From Trichococcus alkaliphilus (GTDB taxonomy: Bacteria; Bacillota; Bacilli; Lactobacillales; Aerococcaceae), in the NCBI RefSeq assembly GCF_003008695.1, contig NZ_PXZT01000016.1:1-60787 (forward strand): a stretch of 60,787 bases of DNA. The letters run 5' to 3'. Shown here one piece after another: positions 54,260 to 60,787 of the stretch. How positions within the stretch are numbered: the stretch's first letter is position 1; every line of letters begins with the position of its first letter. The notes below the pieces were generated by a model. That model saw only the letters and a program-made list of their open reading frames with translations. It was not told the origin of the DNA and did not search any database. The position numbers and the translations under genes are program-made.

Positions 54260-54460
54260 ATGGAACAAGGCAAAGTAAAATGGTTTAATGGCGAAAAAGG
54301 TTTTGGATTTATCGAAGTTGACGGAAAAGACGATGTATTCGTACATTTCTCAGCTATCCAAGGCGAAGGTTTCAAATCTTTAGAAGAAGGCCAAGAGGTT
54401 GAATTCGAAATCGTTGACGGCAACCGTGGTCCTCAAGCAGCTAACGTTGTAAAATTATAA
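54260..54460 (+). CDS. cspA: cold shock protein CspA family
   Basis: 66 aa single cold-shock domain. RNP1 GFGFIEV (about 14-20) and RNP2 VFVHFSA (about 27-33) contact single-stranded nucleic acid; these proteins act as RNA chaperones at low temperature and in growth. TGGAGG before ATG 54260. Long AT-rich leader typical of csp mRNAs. Confidence 0.97.
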   Translation: MEQGKVKWFNGEKGFGFIEVDGKDDVFVHFSAIQGEGFKSLEEGQEVEFEIVDGNRGPQAANVVKL

Positions 54461-54488
54461 TCCTATTCTTTTTAACATTAGCGAATTC

Positions 54489-54520
54489 AAAGCGCCCAGA
54501 GTTTCTCTGCGGCGCTTTTT
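54489..54520 (+). terminator. terminator of cspA
   Basis: AAAGCGCC with GGCGCTTT around an inner CAGAG-TTT-CTCTG stem, then T5. Confidence 0.9.
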
Positions 54521-54526
54521 ACATGC

Positions 54527-54579
54527 AAAAAAAAGCGTTGTTTCGGCAATCCTATTCAGGATCACAAAACAACGCTTTT
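54527..54579 (-). terminator. terminator of the GlsB-like gene
   Basis: AAAAGCGTTGTTT with AAACAACGCTTTT (54531-54543 with 54567-54579) and an eight-A run read as U on the minus strand. Confidence 0.88.
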
Positions 54580-54623
54580 ATAAGAAAGCAGACAGATGTC
54601 TGCTTATGTTCGGTATGGAGAGG

Positions 54624-54872
54624 TTACTTTTTCATGCTTCTCATTGCAAAGGATACGATGAAAATCAGAATGACCGCTCCGACCAATGCAGGAACGATAT
54701 AGAATCCTCCGATTTCAGGACCCCATGCTCCAAATAAAGTTGTTCCTAACCATGAACCGATGAAACCAGCAACGATATTTCCGATAATACCACCAGGAAT
54801 ATCTTTACCCATGAACGATCCTGCTAATGCGCCTAGGATACCACCAACAATTAAAGACCAAATTAAGCCCAT
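54624..54872 (-). CDS. GlsB/YeaQ/YmgE family stress membrane protein
   Basis: 82 aa, three glycine-rich membrane helices (about 3-22, 27-48, 56-76) with GALAGSFMGKDIPGGIIGNIVAGFIGSWLG, the family signature. Homologues are induced by general stress; in enterococci GlsB pairs with Gls24, which is not seen here. GAGGAGG lies before ATG 54872. Own promoter and terminator. Confidence 0.92.
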   Translation of the reverse strand: MGLIWSLIVGGILGALAGSFMGKDIPGGIIGNIVAGFIGSWLGTTLFGAWGPEIGGFYIVPALVGAVILIFIVSFAMRSMKK

Positions 54873-54940
54873 TTCTTTTCCTCCTCTTTCTGATTACAAG
54901 TGCGGTAACAATATAGTTATTTCCAATTAACTATACTCTT

Positions 54941-54968
54941 ATTATATATAAAATGAGTCACATTACAA
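54941..54968 (-). promoter_or_regulatory. promoter of the GlsB-like gene
   Basis: Minus strand: TTGTAA (54968-54963), 16-bp spacer, TATAAT (54946-54941). Leader about 60 nt. Confidence 0.55.
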
Positions 54969-55074
54969 ATAATATGCCCTCGAGATGAGAGGTTTTCTGA
55001 AAACGACGGAAAAAAATCATCATTCTCATTCGCGAAAAGCGCGTTCTTTTGGAACGAACAATAATCGGATAAGT

Positions 55075-55110
55075 GGGCAAAATCAAAGGCTGCCCCGAAA
55101 TGAGGCAGCC
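55075..55110 (-). terminator. terminator of xpaC-telA
   Basis: GGCTGCC/GGCAGCC stem (55088-55094 with 55104-55110), followed on the minus strand by TTTGATTTT. Confidence 0.75.
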
Positions 55111-55118
55111 CTGTGCTA

Positions 55119-56342
55119 TTAATGGAGTTGCTGTTCTTGTTGGTGGATATTCAATAGTTTAACTTTGAGATCGTTCTCCATCAGAGATAATTCCTTTTCG
55201 GCTTCTCTGCGTTTGATTCGGCCTTCTTGCTGAATCTTCAGTGTCTCTTCCAATGTTTCGATCAGATCCTGTTGCGTCTGTTTGAGCGTTTCGATATCGA
55301 TCACACCCCGTTCATTTTCTTTAGCGGTTTCGATGGCTGATATTTTCAACATTTCCGAATTCTTGCGCATCAGATCATTCGTGGTCTGAGATACTTGCCT
55401 TTGCGCCGTTACTGCATCCTTCTGGCGCAGAAGGGTAAGGGCGATGGCCACTTGGTTTTTCCATAAGGGAATGGCGGTGTGGATCGAGGATTGGATTTTT
55501 TCAGCCAATGCCTGGTTCGTGTTTTGGATCAAGCGGATCTGAGGCGCCTGTTGGATCGTCATCTGTCTGGTCAAGCGCAAATCATGGGTGCGTTTTTCGA
55601 GACGGTCAAGGAACTGTTTCAGATCGTTGACGATCTGCACATCCATTTGGCTTTGGGAAACCTCAGCGGTCTGGATCGCTTTCGGGATCGCATTTTTCTG
55701 AAGGTCCTCCATCTTCACTTCACCGGCAGCGATGTAGATGTTCAAGGCCTCAAAATAATCCTTGTTTTTTTGGTAAAGCTGTTCCAGCGTGACGTTGTCG
55801 TTGAGCAGGCCATTCTTTTCTTTATCCAATTTGATCGCGATCTTATCGATTTGGGCGCCGATCTTCTGGTATTTTGCCGTCATTTCATAGGCGGATTGTT
55901 TTACCTTGCCGAAGATTTTGCGGAAGACATTGTTGTCTTCTGCCCGCAAGTCTTCCGGTTTGGCTTCGTTGAGGCGATACATCAGATCGTTCAGGGAATC
56001 GCCGATTTCGCCGGTGTCCTGGTTCTGAACATGGTCCAGCATCGAATGGGAGAATTCCCCCAATTGTTTTTGAGCCGCAGCGCCATAACTGATGATGGCT
56101 TGCATGTTGTTTTCATCGATTTGGCCGGCTAATGCCAATGCTTGTTTTTGTCTTTCTTCCGGCAACCGGTCGATCAGCCGATCCGGGTTGATCACCTCGT
56201 TGGCGACTGTGGTTTTATCAGCCACCACTGCCGGTTGAGCAAACGGATCCGAAAAAGGATTAGCCAGTAAATCGTCCAATTCTTGATTGACATCCTTGCT
56301 GTCAGTTTGTTTATTTTGTCCGGTAGCATCAAATTGGTCCAT
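55119..56342 (-). CDS. telA: toxic anion resistance protein TelA family
   Basis: 407 aa, alpha-helical protein with extended coiled coils (about 150-215, 240-280, 330-405). The TelA (YceH) signature region [33 protein letters not shown]-type segment lies around 255-290. Relatives are tied to tellurite, nisin or other envelope-stress tolerance, without a known mechanism. AGGGGGA before ATG 56342; it lies 11 bases after xpaC, forming a two-gene operon like Bacillus yceG-yceH. Confidence 0.88.
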   Translation of the reverse strand: MDQFDATGQNKQTDSKDVNQELDDLLANPFSDPFAQPAVVADKTTVANEVINPDRLIDRLPEERQKQALALAGQIDENNMQAIISYGAAAQKQLGEFSHSMLDHVQNQDTGEIGDSLNDLMYRLNEAKPEDLRAEDNNVFRKIFGKVKQSAYEMTAKYQKIGAQIDKIAIKLDKEKNGLLNDNVTLEQLYQKNKDYFEALNIYIAAGEVKMEDLQKNAIPKAIQTAEVSQSQMDVQIVNDLKQFLDRLEKRTHDLRLTRQMTIQQAPQIRLIQNTNQALAEKIQSSIHTAIPLWKNQVAIALTLLRQKDAVTAQRQVSQTTNDLMRKNSEMLKISAIETAKENERGVIDIETLKQTQQDLIETLEETLKIQQEGRIKRREAEKELSLMENDLKVKLLNIHQQEQQLH

Positions 56343-56353
56343 CAGTATTCCCC

Positions 56354-57073
56354 CTATAGCTCTTCGTCTAAAGCATTTTCGTTGCTCTTTCCTTCATTAT
56401 CCCTTTTCAAAACTTGCTTTGCAAGTTCCAACTCGATATCCATATCCTCGATATCATTGGACATGAAGCGCACGTAGTCTTCAGCGATCAGACGACACAT
56501 ATCATCGATTGTTTTGGAGCAGTTATCCAAGGCTGTGTAGGTTTCTTTCGTCTTGGAAACGTGGCCATCGATTGCGATGTATTTTTCCGTCAGCTCTTTC
56601 AGGTTGGGGAGATTGGTGTATAGGAATTTATCGACTTCGTGCAGTCGGTTAGGCTGATTGACGATATTTTTGAAGAAATCCTTCAGTATGTCCACCGTAT
56701 CGTTGCGTGCCGCGATAGCTTTTAATTTTGAGCGCTGCTGCAGATTCGATTCGATGTCTTGGATCGTATTTTTAGCTTGATCCATAGTGTTGCGAAAATA
56801 GGCAATCTGTTCCTTGGTCATCCCTTTTGAATGGTAGAAAGCTTCTTTTTCGGTGCTGACTTTTCCCAGTGCGCCTCTTTGTTTTTTTGACTTAGGTGAC
56901 CATTGCATCCTTCCGCCGGATTGGACGTAGTATAAGAAGGCGCCCAAGCCGATGGTCAAGCCGATCGAAGTCCAGAAATCGAACTCGAAGATGAAAAAGA
57001 ATACCACTAATGCAATCAGGCTGATGACGCTGGAAAACGTGTATTTCAATATATCTTTGATGTTGCTCCACAT
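56354..57073 (-). CDS. XpaC-like protein (5-bromo-4-chloroindolyl phosphate hydrolysis family)
   Basis: 239 aa. Two hydrophobic helices near the N-terminus (about 8-27 and 33-50), then a long cytosolic helical region (about 80-235) with [16 protein letters not shown]. The family name derives from an old phenotype; no catalytic motif is seen. Start ATG 57073 follows AAAGGAGG; the longer frame to 57106 contains this site. Its constant partner is telA, so a shared role in envelope stress is likely. Confidence 0.82.
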   Translation of the reverse strand: MWSNIKDILKYTFSSVISLIALVVFFFIFEFDFWTSIGLTIGLGAFLYYVQSGGRMQWSPKSKKQRGALGKVSTEKEAFYHSKGMTKEQIAYFRNTMDQAKNTIQDIESNLQQRSKLKAIAARNDTVDILKDFFKNIVNQPNRLHEVDKFLYTNLPNLKELTEKYIAIDGHVSKTKETYTALDNCSKTIDDMCRLIAEDYVRFMSNDIEDMDIELELAKQVLKRDNEGKSNENALDEEL

Positions 57074-57127
57074 AAATTTTTCCTCCTTTGATAACATGCT
57101 GTTCACTTTGTCTGTGCTTATGCTATT

Positions 57128-57136
57128 ATTCTAGCA
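57128..57136 (-). promoter_or_regulatory. extended -10 promoter of xpaC-telA
   Basis: Minus strand TGCTAGAAT; it lies within the inverted repeat TGCTA-TTATTC-TAGCA (57121-57136). No clear -35. Confidence 0.4.
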
Positions 57137-57216
57137 TAAAAGCATTAGGGACACCTATCGGCCGAAAGGATGATTTTCATCGCCAACTCCCGTTTGGGCC
57201 GATTCTGTCGCGGCTC

Positions 57217-57246
57217 TTGTAAATAGCCGAAAAGATAGGTTATGAT
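57217..57246 (+). promoter_or_regulatory. promoter of the nudix-macP-mtnN operon
   Basis: TTGTAA (57217-57222), 18-bp spacer, TATGAT (57241-57246). Confidence 0.5.
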
Positions 57247-57284
57247 AATACATGATCAGGATAGAAGATTGGGAGGAACATAAA

Positions 57285-57845
57285 ATGGAATTTGAAGAAA
57301 AAACATTGAAAAGTGAAAAAATATTCGACGGTGTCTTGCTGCATTTGGTTAGGGAAGAAGTGCTGCTGCCGAACGGGAAAACTTCAGTCAGAGAGATGAT
57401 CAGGCATCCGGGCGCTGTAGCGATGATACCATTCACTTCGGACGGGAAAATGGTCATGGTCAGACAGTTTCGGAAACCTTTGGATCGGACAGTTGTCGAA
57501 ATCCCGGCAGGCAAATTGGAGACATCCGATGCGGAACCTTTGCTGGCAGCAATCCGTGAGCTCGAGGAAGAGACGGATTACCGTGCGGAGCATTGGTCCG
57601 AATTGACGGTTTTTTATCCGACACCGGCTTATTTGGATGAAAAGATCACGATCTATTTGGCGGAAGGTTTGACGAAAGTCGAAAATTCTTTGCCGATGGA
57701 TGAGGATGAATTCATCGAAATCTTGGAATTGACATACGACGAAGCGAAAGCCTTGCAGGAATCTGGAGAAATCTGCGATTCGAAAACAATCTATGCCATG
57801 CTATATTGGGAGATGCGTCTTTTGCGGGAAAGAATAGAGGGATAG
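57285..57845 (+). CDS. nudF: NUDIX hydrolase, ADP-ribose pyrophosphatase type
   Basis: 186 aa. Fold and position fit ADP-ribose pyrophosphatase (NudF), which splits ADP-ribose into AMP and ribose phosphate. The Nudix box core RELEEET (about 98-104) is intact, but the preceding loop GKLETSDAEPLLAAI is one residue longer than the GX5EX7RE consensus, has Asp at the usual first Glu, and the final Gly is Asp (EETDY). Activity is therefore likely but not certain. GGGAGGAAC precedes ATG 57285; the in-frame start at 57252 lies further up. macP begins one base after the stop. Confidence 0.85.
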   Translation: MEFEEKTLKSEKIFDGVLLHLVREEVLLPNGKTSVREMIRHPGAVAMIPFTSDGKMVMVRQFRKPLDRTVVEIPAGKLETSDAEPLLAAIRELEEETDYRAEHWSELTVFYPTPAYLDEKITIYLAEGLTKVENSLPMDEDEFIEILELTYDEAKALQESGEICDSKTIYAMLYWEMRLLRERIEG

Positions 57846-57846
57846 T

Positions 57847-58254
57847 ATGTCAGAACCAAAGAAACCGCTGATCACCCGGGAACGTTATCGGCAGTACAAA
57901 AGGGACCAAACAACAAAACCGGTGACAGATGAAAAGAAAGTCGCTCCGCAGGCAAAAGACGCAGAGCGTTCTGCGCCGGCAAAGGAAAAAAACAACAAGC
58001 AGTCTTCTGCTTCTAAAACTGAGAAAAGCAGTATTCCGACCGAAAAGAAAAGGTCGGAAAACGGCAGCAAAGCCAAAACAGCCAAGCCAAAGGCGAAGCT
58101 GTTCCGGAAAGCCGACAAATCCGCAACTTCAACAAAGGTGGAGCGTCTGACGGACAAAGAAAGAGGCAGAAAACTGGACAACTATCTGAACAAAGCCATC
58201 CTGATCGTCATCTTGTTGATCATTTTGGTTTTTGCGATAGCCTTCGTCCTATGA
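57847..58254 (+). CDS. macP: MacP-like cell wall synthase accessory protein
   Basis: 135 aa. Highly charged, Lys/Ala/Ser-rich cytosolic part (1-112) with a conserved-looking start PLITRERYRQYKR, and one C-terminal membrane helix (about 115-134). In pneumococcus a similar single-helix phosphoprotein, MacP, encoded between a nudix gene and mtnN (pfs), activates the wall synthase PBP2a. Size, topology and the same neighbours support the call; sequence identity could not be measured, and low complexity limits confidence. Confidence 0.65.
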   Translation: MSEPKKPLITRERYRQYKRDQTTKPVTDEKKVAPQAKDAERSAPAKEKNNKQSSASKTEKSSIPTEKKRSENGSKAKTAKPKAKLFRKADKSATSTKVERLTDKERGRKLDNYLNKAILIVILLIILVFAIAFVL

Positions 58255-58287
58255 CCTAACAATGCAGCTACAAGGAAGGAAACACTC

Positions 58288-58980
58288 ATGATCGGAATTA
58301 TTGGAGCAATGGAAGAAGAAAACCGTATTTTATTGGATAATATGACAGACAAAACAGAAGAAACACATTTCCACCTCGTTTTTACAAGAGGGAAAATCGA
58401 AAATCAGGATGTAGTATTGGTGCAGTCAGGCATCGGTAAAGTCAATTCGGCCATAGCCACCGCCTTCATCATCGATCGTTACCGTCCTGATTTCGTCATC
58501 AATACCGGTTCGGCTGGGGGATTAAACCCAGCCTTGCGTGTGGGGGACGTCGTCGTAGCGGATAAGGTTGCATACCATGATGTGGACGCCACCGCATTCG
58601 GTTATTCGGTGGGACAAGTGCCGCAGATGCCGCATTATTATACAGCTGATGAAAAAATCGTTGAAAAAATTACGCGGGCAGCTGAAAAAGTCGGTTTGCA
58701 TGCTGTCCAAGGTACGATTGTTTCAAGCGATTCTTTCATCGCTTCCGAAAGCGGCACAAGCCGCATCAAGGAACATTTCCCTGATGCCTTTGCGACCGAA
58801 ATGGAGGGCGCATCAATTGCCCAAGCTTGTTACGTATTGGGCACACCATTCGCAATCATCCGTGCCATTTCGGACGGAGCAAGCGATGGCGCGGCGCTGA
58901 CGTTCGACGAGTTCATCGTCGAAGCCGGAAAGAAATCCGCGGAAATGGTCATCGAATTACTGAAAATTAACGAAGAGTAA
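58288..58980 (+). CDS. mtnN: 5'-methylthioadenosine/S-adenosylhomocysteine nucleosidase
   Basis: 230 aa. Removes adenine from MTA and SAH, recycling methionine and feeding autoinducer-2 synthesis through LuxS. GIIGAMEEE at the N-terminus with catalytic Glu, GSAGGLN, ATEMEGASIAQ (substrate Met-Glu) and ISDGASD (catalytic Asp) are all present. AAGGAAGG before ATG 58288. Confidence 0.97.
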   Translation: MIGIIGAMEEENRILLDNMTDKTEETHFHLVFTRGKIENQDVVLVQSGIGKVNSAIATAFIIDRYRPDFVINTGSAGGLNPALRVGDVVVADKVAYHDVDATAFGYSVGQVPQMPHYYTADEKIVEKITRAAEKVGLHAVQGTIVSSDSFIASESGTSRIKEHFPDAFATEMEGASIAQACYVLGTPFAIIRAISDGASDGAALTFDEFIVEAGKKSAEMVIELLKINEE

Positions 58981-58984
58981 AAGC

Positions 58985-59055
58985 CTTCCGTGAAAGAAGT
59001 CAAGTCGCTTACGGAATGGGCATTACGGCATTTTGTCGGTTCTCTAGGAGCCGAA
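58985..59055 (+). other. hairpins in the mtnN downstream spacer
   Basis: TTCCGT/ACGGAA (58985-59017) and TCGGTTCTC/GGAGCCGA (59037-59055) could fold in the spacer before the terminator. No gene is seen between 58981 and 59228. Confidence 0.3.
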
Positions 59056-59076
59056 ATCATCAAGTAGGCAGGCATT

Positions 59077-59110
59077 GGACCACTCAACCGAAAATGGCGG
59101 AGTGGTTCTT
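59077..59110 (+). terminator. terminator of the nudix-macP-mtnN operon
   Basis: GGACCACTC with GAGTGGTTC (59077-59085 with 59100-59108), followed by TTTGTTGT. Confidence 0.75.
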
Positions 59111-59164
59111 TGTTGTCTGCAACACTTCAGGGCACTATTGCTTTCCAAAAGAGAGGGTTTACTG

Positions 59165-59194
59165 TTGTAAGGATTTTTCAAAATATTGTACAAT
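59165..59194 (+). promoter_or_regulatory. promoter of the HerA-like gene
   Basis: TTGTAA (59165-59170), 18-bp spacer, TACAAT (59189-59194). Confidence 0.6.
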
Positions 59195-59228
59195 AAGGAT
59201 GAAATGTCAGGCTAAGGAGGGGTTTTGA

Positions 59229-60737
59229 ATGCGCCAAGAACTTGTAATTGGACAAGGCGACAAACCGGCAATCATCCATCTGGATAAGCTGAATCGGCAC
59301 GGCTTGATCGCCGGGGCGACAGGAACTGGGAAAACGGTGACTTTGAAAGTGATAGCGGAACAATTGAGCAAAGCCGGTATCCCGGTATTTCTTGCGGACG
59401 TCAAAGGAGATCTGGCGAGCATTGCGGAGCCGGGTGAGTTGAGCGAAAAAATAATGGAGCGGGTAACGAAACTGCAGCTGGAGGATTTTGAGCCGCGTGC
59501 TTATCCAGTGGAGCTCCTGGACATTTTTGGATCGAACGGCGTGCCGGTGCGGACGACCATTTCCGATATGGGTCCGATCCTGTTGTCGCGGCTGTTGGGA
59601 CTCAATGAAACCCAGGAAGGGATCATGAACATCGCATTCAAAGTGGCCGATGAGAAACAACTCCTGCTCATCGACATCAAAGATTTGCGGGCGATGTTGA
59701 ATTTCGTCGGAGACAACGCCACAGAATTGCGTCGCGAATACGGGAATATTTCCAAACAATCGATCGGTGCGATCTTAAGAGGCTTATTGGTGATTGAGGA
59801 ACAGGGCGGTGACCTCTTCTTCGGGGAGCCGATGTTCGATATCGAGGATTTATTAAAAACAGATGGAGAAGGGCGCGGTTATGTGAACATTCTGATGGCG
59901 AGCCGCCTGTTCATGTCACCAAAACTCTATTCGACATTCCTGTTGTGGTTCCTTTCGGAGCTGTATGAGCAATTGCCGGAAGTCGGTGACCTTGAAAAAC
60001 CAAAGATTGTCTTCTTTTTTGATGAAGCGCATGTCCTTTTTCAGGACGTTCCGGATGTGTTAGAGGAAAAAATCGAACTCATTGTCCGGCTGATCCGTTC
60101 CAAAGGAGTCGGTGTTTATTTTGTGACGCAAAATCCCACCGACTTGCCGAATGCTATTTTGAGCCAATTGGGCAACAAAATTCAACATGCTTTGCGAGCC
60201 TTTACCCCTAAGGAGCAGAAGACCGTCAAAGCGGTTGCCGAAACGTTCAGGCAGCTGGATGGGGAAGAATTGGACAAGAAATTGACGGAATTGAAGGTCG
60301 GTGAAGCGTTGGTCTCCTTTCTCGATCCGGAAGGAATTCCCGGCTTTGTTCAGCAAGTCATGATTTATCCTCCAGAGAGCAAAATGGGCATCCTGGATCC
60401 ACTCGTCAAAGAAGAAAAAATCAACCGTTCCTTGCTGTACTACAAATACAGCGAGGCAATCGACAGGGAATCCTCCTACGAACAACTGCAGCGACTATCG
60501 GAAATCAAAGCGATTGAGTTGGAGGAAAATGAAGAACTTGCCGCAAGGGACAGGGAAAAAGCCGAACAGTTGAAGCAACTGGAAAAAGAGAGGCAAAAAG
60601 AACAAACCCAGCAAAAAAGGTCGAGCAGTTCCCGCGATTCGACAATGGACAGATTCACGAAAAATTTGATGTCGCAAGTAGGCAGGGAAGTCGGGCGCGT
60701 CATCTCGCGTGGCATCTTGGGCATCCTGAAAAAATAG
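59229..60737 (+). CDS. HerA-like ATPase (DUF853, YjgR family)
   Basis: 502 aa. Walker A GATGTGKT (about 29-36), Walker B KIVFFFDEAHVLF (about 257-269), sensor VYFVTQNPTDLP, and a C-terminal charged coiled coil (about 430-470) mark the YjgR/DUF853 branch of the HerA/FtsK superfamily. HerA proteins translocate DNA, but DUF853 members have no established role; no NurA nuclease gene is adjacent, which would be expected for a DNA-end resection pair. AAGGAGGGG before ATG 59229. The gene is complete and is followed by 50 bases without features at the window edge. Confidence 0.88.
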   Translation: MRQELVIGQGDKPAIIHLDKLNRHGLIAGATGTGKTVTLKVIAEQLSKAGIPVFLADVKGDLASIAEPGELSEKIMERVTKLQLEDFEPRAYPVELLDIFGSNGVPVRTTISDMGPILLSRLLGLNETQEGIMNIAFKVADEKQLLLIDIKDLRAMLNFVGDNATELRREYGNISKQSIGAILRGLLVIEEQGGDLFFGEPMFDIEDLLKTDGEGRGYVNILMASRLFMSPKLYSTFLLWFLSELYEQLPEVGDLEKPKIVFFFDEAHVLFQDVPDVLEEKIELIVRLIRSKGVGVYFVTQNPTDLPNAILSQLGNKIQHALRAFTPKEQKTVKAVAETFRQLDGEELDKKLTELKVGEALVSFLDPEGIPGFVQQVMIYPPESKMGILDPLVKEEKINRSLLYYKYSEAIDRESSYEQLQRLSEIKAIELEENEELAARDREKAEQLKQLEKERQKEQTQQKRSSSSRDSTMDRFTKNLMSQVGREVGRVISRGILGILKK

Positions 60738-60787
60738 GCTCTCTGTCAAATAGTGTTGATGAGACATTTATTCTGTAGAAACAAAGG

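Overview
The window is a stretch of chromosomal core genome from a low-to-middle-GC Firmicute of the order Lactobacillales. Gene content and order (RelQ-NadK-RluD-MgtE block, HPr-EI operon, yqeG-tmcAL ribosome-assembly operon, mraZ-to-ileS division and cell-wall cluster), AGGAGG-type ribosome binding sites, TTGACA/TATAAT promoters with 17-bp spacers, CtsR operators and a T-box all fit. The moderate GC content and a D-aspartate ligase plus aspartate racemase pair (predicted L-Lys-D-Asp peptidoglycan bridges) suggest Carnobacteriaceae, most likely Trichococcus; that genus call is inference. I saw no rRNA, tRNA, prophage, insertion sequence, plasmid gene or CRISPR array.

Layout. 0-7 kb: leftward SpxH-type Clp adaptor and CYTH protein, then rightward relQ, nadK, a 2-hydroxyacid dehydrogenase, an RluA-type pseudouridine synthase and mgtE. 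7-13 kb: GNAT acetyltransferase, M42 peptidase, AI-2E-family permease, NADH oxidase, CNNM/CBS membrane protein. 13-18 kb: prfC behind a long structured leader, DUF1827 and clpE (leftward; CtsR-controlled). 18-25.4 kb: ptsHI, a glycolipid-type glycosyltransferase, a beta-hydroxyacid dehydrogenase, ykuJ, hom-thrB. 25.4-25.96 kb: a gene-free region full of hairpins and short repeats. 25.96-31.6 kb: yqeG-yqeH-yhbY-nadD-yqeK-rsfS-yqeM-tmcAL. 31.7-36.2 kb: D-Asp ligase, aspartate racemase, yceD-rpmF, DUF3397 protein, second glycosyltransferase. 36.4-54 kb: mraZ-rsmH-ftsL-pbp-mraY-murD-murG-divIB-ftsA-ftsZ-ylmE-sepF-ylmG-ylmH-divIVA-(T-box)-ileS. 54-60.8 kb: cspA, GlsB/YeaQ-type protein, telA-xpaC (leftward), nudix-macP-mtnN, and a HerA-like ATPase.

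The genes serve mainly translation and ribosome assembly, cell-wall precursor synthesis and septation, nucleotide and NAD metabolism, and sugar transport. No complete new protein system stands out. The most unusual material is non-coding: a possible attenuator upstream of spxH, the prfC leader with a promoter-proximal terminator, the hairpin-rich block at 25.4-25.7 kb, a hairpin between the murG Shine-Dalgarno sequence and its start codon, twin hairpins before ftsA, and two palindromic boxes plus 10-bp-phased repeats upstream of mraZ. All of these were found by eye and were not tested by folding or database search.
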